Positions 59,553 through 64,000 of a stretch of DNA of 64,000 bases are shown one piece after another (the stretch's first letter is position 1; each line of letters begins with the position of its first letter). This stretch comes from Microbacterium sp. PM5 (GTDB lineage: Bacteria; Actinomycetota; Actinomycetes; Actinomycetales; Microbacteriaceae): positions 2,213,798 to 2,277,797 of the forward strand of contig NZ_CP022162.1 of the NCBI RefSeq assembly GCF_003293595.1. Reading direction: 5' to 3'. Under the pieces are notes generated by a model. That model ran no database searches, was not told the DNA's origin, and saw only the letters and a program-made list of their open reading frames with translations. The position numbers and the translations under genes are program-made.

Positions 59553-62500
59553 GTGTCGCATCTCGCCGTCCTGAGCTTGAAGAACCGGGCGCTGATCGCC
59601 CTGATCACGATCGTCGCGGCGATCTTCGGCGGCCTCGCCCTCACGAGCCTCAAGCAGGAGCTCATCCCCTCGGTCGAGTTCCCCCAGCTGTCGATCCTGT
59701 CGACGTACCCCGGCGCTTCCCCCGATGTGGTCAACAACGACGTATCGACGCCCATCGAGACCGCGATCCAGGGCATTCCGGGACTCGAGTCCACGACGGC
59801 GACGAGCACCACGAACGCCTCGATCATCCAGGCGTCGTTCACCTACGGAACCGACTTGGCGACCGCGGAGCAGAAGATCCTGCAGGCGATCAACCGCATC
59901 AAGTCGACGCTGCCCACCGGTGTCGAACCCAACGTGGTCTCCTTCTCGATCGACGATCTGCCCGTCATCGCCCTCGCCGTCACCGGATACGGCGATGAGA
60001 AGACGATCCAGGCCCAACTGCAGGCCAGCACGATCCCCGACCTCGAAGACGTCAAGGGCGTCAGCGCCGCCACGATCGTGGGCGGCCAGGGCCAGCGGGT
60101 CACGATCACCCCTGATCAGGCGAAGCTCGCTGCCGCCGGCTTCACCCAGACGGCACTGACAGACGCCCTCAAGCAGAACGGCGTGCTCTTCCCGGGTGGC
60201 ACGGTCACCGAGGGCGACCAGACGCTCACGGTGCAGACCGGCAGCAAGCTCACCTCGGTCGACCAGATCTCGGCGCTGCCGCTCGTGCCCACCTCGGCGG
60301 CCCAGTTCGAGGGGGCGGCCAAGAACGGTCCCCTGAAGATCGGCGATGTGGCCACCGTGGCGCTCGCGCAAGACCCCGTGACCTCGATCTCGCGCGTGAA
60401 CGGCGAGCCCGCGCTCACCATCTCCATCACCAAGCTGCCCTCCGCCAACACCGTCGACGTCAGCCGAGCGGTCACGGCCCTGCTGCCGAAGCTGCAGAGC
60501 GACATCGGCGGCGACGCGAGCTTCAGCGTCGTCTTCGACCAGGCGCCCTACATCGAGCAGTCGATCGAGTCGCTGGCACAGGAGGGTCTGCTGGGCCTCG
60601 TCTTCGCGGTGCTCGTGATCCTCGTCTTCCTGCTGTCGGTGCGCTCGACGCTGGTGACCGCGATCTCCATCCCGACGAGCGTCCTCATCACCTTCGTCGG
60701 CATCCAGGCCTTCGGCTACTCGCTGAACATCCTGACGCTGGGCGCGCTCACGATCGCGATCGGCCGCGTCGTCGACGACTCCATCGTCGTCATCGAGAAC
60801 ATCAAACGCCACTACGTCGAGGGTGCCGAAAAGCTCTCGTCGATCCTGCTGGCGGTTCGCGAGGTCGCCGCCGCGATCACGGCGTCGACCATCACCACCG
60901 TCGCGGTGTTCCTGCCGATCGCGTTCGTGGGCGATGTCACCGGCGAGCTGTTCCGGCCCTTCGCCATGACCGTGACGATCGCGATGGCGGCGTCGCTGTT
61001 CGTCGCGCTGACGATCGTTCCCGTGCTCGCCTACTGGTTCCTGCGCCCCGGAAAGCCCGTGCGCGATGCCGAGGGCGACCCGATCGACCCGGAAGACCCC
61101 GCCGCGCCCCCGTCCAGGCTGCAGCGTGCGTACCTGCCGATTCTCGGCTGGACCCTGAAGCACTCGTGGGTGACCTTGTTGGTCGCCGTGCTCGTGCTCG
61201 GCGGCACGATCGCCGCGGCCCCGTTCATGAAGACCAACTTCCTCGGCGACAGCGGACAGAACACCTTCACCGTCACGCAGCAGGTCGGCCAGGCCCCCAG
61301 CCTCGACGCCGAGGATGCCGCCGCGAAGAAGGTCGAGACCGCGCTGAAGGGCGTCACCGGCATCACCACGGTGCAGACCTCGATCGGATCGAGCGGATCC
61401 GCCGTGCGCGATGCGTTCCGCGGGGGCAGCACCGGCATCACCTACTCGGTGACCACCGACACATCAGCCGATCAGGTGACCGTGCGCAACGACGTGGAGA
61501 AGGCGCTCGCCGACCTCACCGACGTCGGCACCGTCACCGTCTCGTCCGGCCAGGGCGGCTTCGGCTCCACGGATGTCGAGGTCGACGTGACCGCGCCGTC
61601 GGGCGACGCGCTGCAGAAGGCGACCGATGCCGTGGTGGCGGCGCTGCAGGGCAAGGCCGGCATCGGACAGATCACGTCCAACCTGTCGGCATCCCTGCCC
61701 TACATCGCGGTGACGGTCGATCGCGCGAAGGCCGCGCAGCTCGGGCTGTCGGAGGTCGCCGTCGGCGGCCTCGTCTCGAACACGATGCAGCCGAGCCAGA
61801 TCGGCTCCGTCGAGATCGACGGCACCGCCCTCACCGTCTACCTGCAGGCGGCGTCCGTGCCGAAGACGATCGACGAACTCAAGGGGCTGCAGGTCGCCTC
61901 GGCGAGCGGGCTCGTGCGCCTCGATCAGGTCGCGACGGTCGAGCAGAGCCAGGGACCGACCTCCATCACGACCCAGCGTGGTCAGCGGACGGCGACGGTC
62001 ACCGTGTCGCCCTCGACCGACGACCTGAACACCGCCTCCGCAAGCGTCCGCACGGCGCTGACCGGCCTGGACCTGCCGACCGGTGCGGCCGCGAAGGTCG
62101 GCGGTGTGGTGACGCAGCAGTCCGACGCGTTCGGCCAGTTGGGTCTCGCGATGCTGGCGGCCATCCTCATCGTCTACATCGTGATGGTCGCGACGTTCAA
62201 GTCGCTGCGTCAGCCGCTGCTGTTGCTGGTGTCGGTGCCGTTCGCCGCCACCGGCGCGATCCTCCTGCAGATCGCGACCGGCGTGCCGCTCGGCGTCGCG
62301 TCGCTGATCGGCGTGCTGATGCTCATCGGCATCGTCGTCACGAATGCGATCGTGCTCGTCGACCTCGTCAATCAATACCGCGCCAAGGGTCTGAGCGCGC
62401 ACGATGCGACCGTCGCCGGTGGATCGCGACGTCTTCGTCCGATTCTGATGACGGCGCTGGCGACGATCTTCGCGCTCACGCCGATGGCGCTCGGCATCAC

Positions 62501-62735
62501 CGGCCACGGCGGCTTCATCTCGCAGCCGCTCGCGATCGTCGTCATCGGCGGTCTCATCTCCTCGACGGTGCTGACCCTGCTCGTCCTGCCCACGCTCTAC
62601 AACCTGGTGGAGGGCGCCCGCGAGCGACGGGCGGCCCGGCGGGCCGGTGGCGGCGACGACGGGACGGACGTGGATGCCGTGGCCTCCGCGGACGGGTCCG
62701 CCGCTCTGCACCCCCGGCGGTCGCGTCGTCGATAG
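59553..62735 (+). CDS. RND-family efflux permease
   Basis: 1060 aa from GTG 59553, chosen for AAGGG at six-base spacing and because the first helix (RALIALITIVAAIFGGLAL) begins ten residues on. Twelve-helix RND layout: large extracellular loops after helices 1 and 7, central helices with TLGALTIAIGRVVDDSIVVIENI holding the proton-relay acidic pair, and a second half with LIGVLMLIGIVVTNAIVLVD. HAE1-like in sequence, but there is no adjacent membrane-fusion or outer-membrane gene, as expected in a Gram-positive. Substrate unknown. Confidence 0.92.
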   Translation: MSHLAVLSLKNRALIALITIVAAIFGGLALTSLKQELIPSVEFPQLSILSTYPGASPDVVNNDVSTPIETAIQGIPGLESTTATSTTNASIIQASFTYGTDLATAEQKILQAINRIKSTLPTGVEPNVVSFSIDDLPVIALAVTGYGDEKTIQAQLQASTIPDLEDVKGVSAATIVGGQGQRVTITPDQAKLAAAGFTQTALTDALKQNGVLFPGGTVTEGDQTLTVQTGSKLTSVDQISALPLVPTSAAQFEGAAKNGPLKIGDVATVALAQDPVTSISRVNGEPALTISITKLPSANTVDVSRAVTALLPKLQSDIGGDASFSVVFDQAPYIEQSIESLAQEGLLGLVFAVLVILVFLLSVRSTLVTAISIPTSVLITFVGIQAFGYSLNILTLGALTIAIGRVVDDSIVVIENIKRHYVEGAEKLSSILLAVREVAAAITASTITTVAVFLPIAFVGDVTGELFRPFAMTVTIAMAASLFVALTIVPVLAYWFLRPGKPVRDAEGDPIDPEDPAAPPSRLQRAYLPILGWTLKHSWVTLLVAVLVLGGTIAAAPFMKTNFLGDSGQNTFTVTQQVGQAPSLDAEDAAAKKVETALKGVTGITTVQTSIGSSGSAVRDAFRGGSTGITYSVTTDTSADQVTVRNDVEKALADLTDVGTVTVSSGQGGFGSTDVEVDVTAPSGDALQKATDAVVAALQGKAGIGQITSNLSASLPYIAVTVDRAKAAQLGLSEVAVGGLVSNTMQPSQIGSVEIDGTALTVYLQAASVPKTIDELKGLQVASASGLVRLDQVATVEQSQGPTSITTQRGQRTATVTVSPSTDDLNTASASVRTALTGLDLPTGAAAKVGGVVTQQSDAFGQLGLAMLAAILIVYIVMVATFKSLRQPLLLLVSVPFAATGAILLQIATGVPLGVASLIGVLMLIGIVVTNAIVLVDLVNQYRAKGLSAHDATVAGGSRRLRPILMTALATIFALTPMALGITGHGGFISQPLAIVVIGGLISSTVLTLLVLPTLYNLVEGARERRAARRAGGGDDGTDVDAVASADGSAALHPRRSRRR

Positions 62736-62745
62736 GCTCGGCCGC

Positions 62746-63414
62746 ATGCGACGAAACGTTCTGTCGGCAACGATCGCGGCGCTGGCTCTCGCGGGTGCAC
62801 TCAGCGGTTGCGCCGCCGGCGTTGCGCCCGATGCCGTTGCCATGACCGCTTCGCCAGACTCAACCTCCAGCGCGAGCGCCGTGCCTCCATCGCCCTCGGG
62901 GTCGGCGTCGGGGTCGGGGCCGTCGTCGCCGCCGGCGAGCGCGGTGCTCGTCTTTCCGCGGTGCGAGGACTTCATCCCGATCTCTGTCCTGCAGAAGTAC
63001 TTCTCGGCGGACGCCGTCGCGTACGCGGATCCTGGCTGGACCCTTGAACAGCGGCTTCCCGGCCCGCTGGCGCGCGCTGCCGTCACGAAGGCGGAGCGAG
63101 CCAGCCAGTGCGCCTGGGGCGTGCGAGGGGGTTCGGACGGTGGCGTCCAGGCGGGTCTGCTCGAGCTTCCGACCGACGTGCGTGACGAGCTGATCACCGC
63201 GTTGCGCAGCAGCGCGGACTACACCGAAGCGGCGATCGACGGTGCCACTGTCTTCACCGCTCACGTGGCGGGTGAGATCGCTGATGGCGCGGTCGGCTAC
63301 GCCTTCGAGGGGAACACGTGGATCGCGGTCGTCGGCAACAGCAAGGAAGCGGCCATGCTTTCCGGGTACCTTCCCGCCGCCCTTGCGGCCCTTCACGCCG
63401 CGAACGCGCGATGA
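62746..63414 (+). CDS. Putative lipoprotein
   Basis: 222 aa from ATG 62746; TAGGCT lies seven bases upstream (leaderless). Signal peptide with LSGC lipobox (Cys22). A Ser/Pro/Ala-rich linker (about 30-70) leads to a globular domain of about 150 residues with one Cys pair (RCEDFIPI and SQCAWG) and ASAVLVFPRCED. No known family. Ten bp after the RND gene, so possibly an accessory protein of that exporter (inference). Confidence 0.75.
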   Translation: MRRNVLSATIAALALAGALSGCAAGVAPDAVAMTASPDSTSSASAVPPSPSGSASGSGPSSPPASAVLVFPRCEDFIPISVLQKYFSADAVAYADPGWTLEQRLPGPLARAAVTKAERASQCAWGVRGGSDGGVQAGLLELPTDVRDELITALRSSADYTEAAIDGATVFTAHVAGEIADGAVGYAFEGNTWIAVVGNSKEAAMLSGYLPAALAALHAANAR

Positions 63415-63470
63415 GGCAGAGAACGTCGCGGTAGGCGCTTCCTGACCGGCACTCTCACAGGTGGACCGGG

Positions 63471-63692
63471 TACAGTGGTGTCGTCGGCTCTGGACACCGC
63501 GCTGAGGCGCGGGTGGGTTTGTGAGTCCAAGGGGCCGATGGTGAGCGTCGATCGACGCGCATGACCATCACTGTTGAATGGCCCCCGGACCACCGGGTTG
63601 CCCGCCGCCCCGATCCGTCCGGCCTCCTGGTCGCTCCGGCTCTCGCTGCGCGGCGGCGCTGTTCTCGCGCGAGAAAACCCAGGAAGAACACC
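63471..63692 (+). ncRNA. Structured 5' leader of the 63693 gene
   Basis: About 220 nt between a -10-like TACAGT (63471) and the gene. Visible helices: CCGCGC-TGAG-GCGCGG (63497-63512); GGGGCC (63531) with GGCCCC (63580-63585); inside it GATGGT (63537) with ACCATC (63564-63569) and GCGTC-GATC-GACGC (63545-63558); then CCCGG-ACCA-CCGGG (63584-63597), which is mutually exclusive with the GGCCCC helix. Looks like a regulatory leader with alternative pairings; no known riboswitch class recognised. Confidence 0.6.
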
Positions 63693-64000
63693 ATGCCCAA
63701 GAGCAAGAAGCCGGCCGGCGGCCGCGCCCAGAACTTCGAGCCGCGTTACGGCGCGAAGACCAGTTACCAGGACGCCAAGCGTCGCCCCGGACAGTCCTCC
63801 GCGGGCAAGCCCGGCAGTAAGAGCCCGAGCCACCGCGGCTACCGTCCGGCCGAGGCCGCGGAGTCGGGTGCTGCGCCGAAGCAGCGCTGGAGCGCCCAGG
63901 AGCGGGCCGGACGCGACGAGGCTCGCGGCATCCGCTCGCGCGCCAACGGCGAGCGCCCGCGTCGTGATGACCGCGACGGCTTCCGCCCCGCGCGCGACGA
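63693..64000 (+). CDS. Start of a basic N-terminal extension, probably a DEAD-box helicase (truncated by window)
   Basis: 102 codons visible from ATG 63693 (AGGAAG upstream), open at the window end. MPKSKKPAGGRAQNFEPRYG, then Lys/Arg/Gly/Ser-rich disordered sequence (KSPSHRGYRPAEAAESGA, RWSAQERAGRDEARGIRSRA, RDDRDGFRPAR). RGG/RxxR-type disordered N-termini of this kind precede the helicase core in actinobacterial DEAD-box RNA helicases (recollection, not shown here). The long leader fits cold-inducible helicase genes. The helicase core itself is outside the window, so the call is tentative. Confidence 0.5.
   Translation, partial: MPKSKKPAGGRAQNFEPRYGAKTSYQDAKRRPGQSSAGKPGSKSPSHRGYRPAEAAESGAAPKQRWSAQERAGRDEARGIRSRANGERPRRDDRDGFRPARD

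Noticed and set aside
1..64000. CRISPR array, prophage or insertion sequence
   Set aside because: No regularly spaced repeats with unique spacers, no cas, transposase, integrase or phage structural proteins were seen.

Overview
High-GC actinobacterial chromosome, most likely Microbacteriaceae and probably a Microbacterium-like genus. The clues are very GC-rich codon use with many GTG starts, IdeR/DtxR-type iron boxes, HtaA haem-uptake proteins with an LAxTG-type sorting signal, a DUF3073 gene near purM-purF, and an extreme excess of the word GGATGCC/GGCATCC. There is no tRNA, rRNA, CRISPR array, transposase or phage gene in the window; most of it is core chromosome with one accessory island.

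Layout. 0-6.3 kb: a truncated secreted GH5 glycoside hydrolase whose catalytic domain is split by three F5/8C (discoidin-like) modules, an AI-2E family permease, chorismate mutase, and a YtrA-type GntR regulator driving a small ABC exporter. 6.6-9.8 kb: a glycine betaine/proline uptake operon. 9.8-11.5 kb: two paralogous membrane-anchored coiled-coil proteins of unknown function. 11.7-15.4 kb: purL and small genes. 15.7-21.8 kb: the accessory island, a three-gene minus-strand cassette (TIR-domain protein, GNAT-like protein, 1240-aa KAP/YobI-like membrane NTPase) with one divergent small gene. It is the best candidate here for an undescribed conflict or defence system.

22.1-23.5 kb: a leaderless ArsR-type regulator plus a double SRPBCC protein. 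23.5-31.5 kb: the complete high-affinity potassium system kdpFABC with kdpDE, preceded by an additional 27-codon membrane-peptide ORF translationally coupled to kdpF. 31.8-37.1 kb: a secreted beta-sandwich protein and a cell-surface subtilase. 37.2-39.1 kb: regulators and an aldo/keto reductase. 39.1-46.2 kb: an iron-regulated haem acquisition locus (htaA, hmuTUV, large HtaA surface protein) with two iron boxes. 46.3-54.5 kb: type II NADH dehydrogenase, purM, purF, two MFS transporters, DUF3073. 54.7-64 kb: universal stress protein, PadR/DUF4097 operon under a long perfect palindrome, Rho_N protein, topoisomerase IB, paired FluC fluoride channels, an RND permease, a lipoprotein, and the start of a gene behind a long structured leader.

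Genome-wide signals visible here: four exact copies of the 16-bp palindrome GGATGCCGCGGCATCC, and several genes whose -10 hexamer lies only 6-8 nt before the start codon, which implies leaderless mRNAs. Many long open frames opposite or out of frame with real genes are high-GC shadows and are left out.
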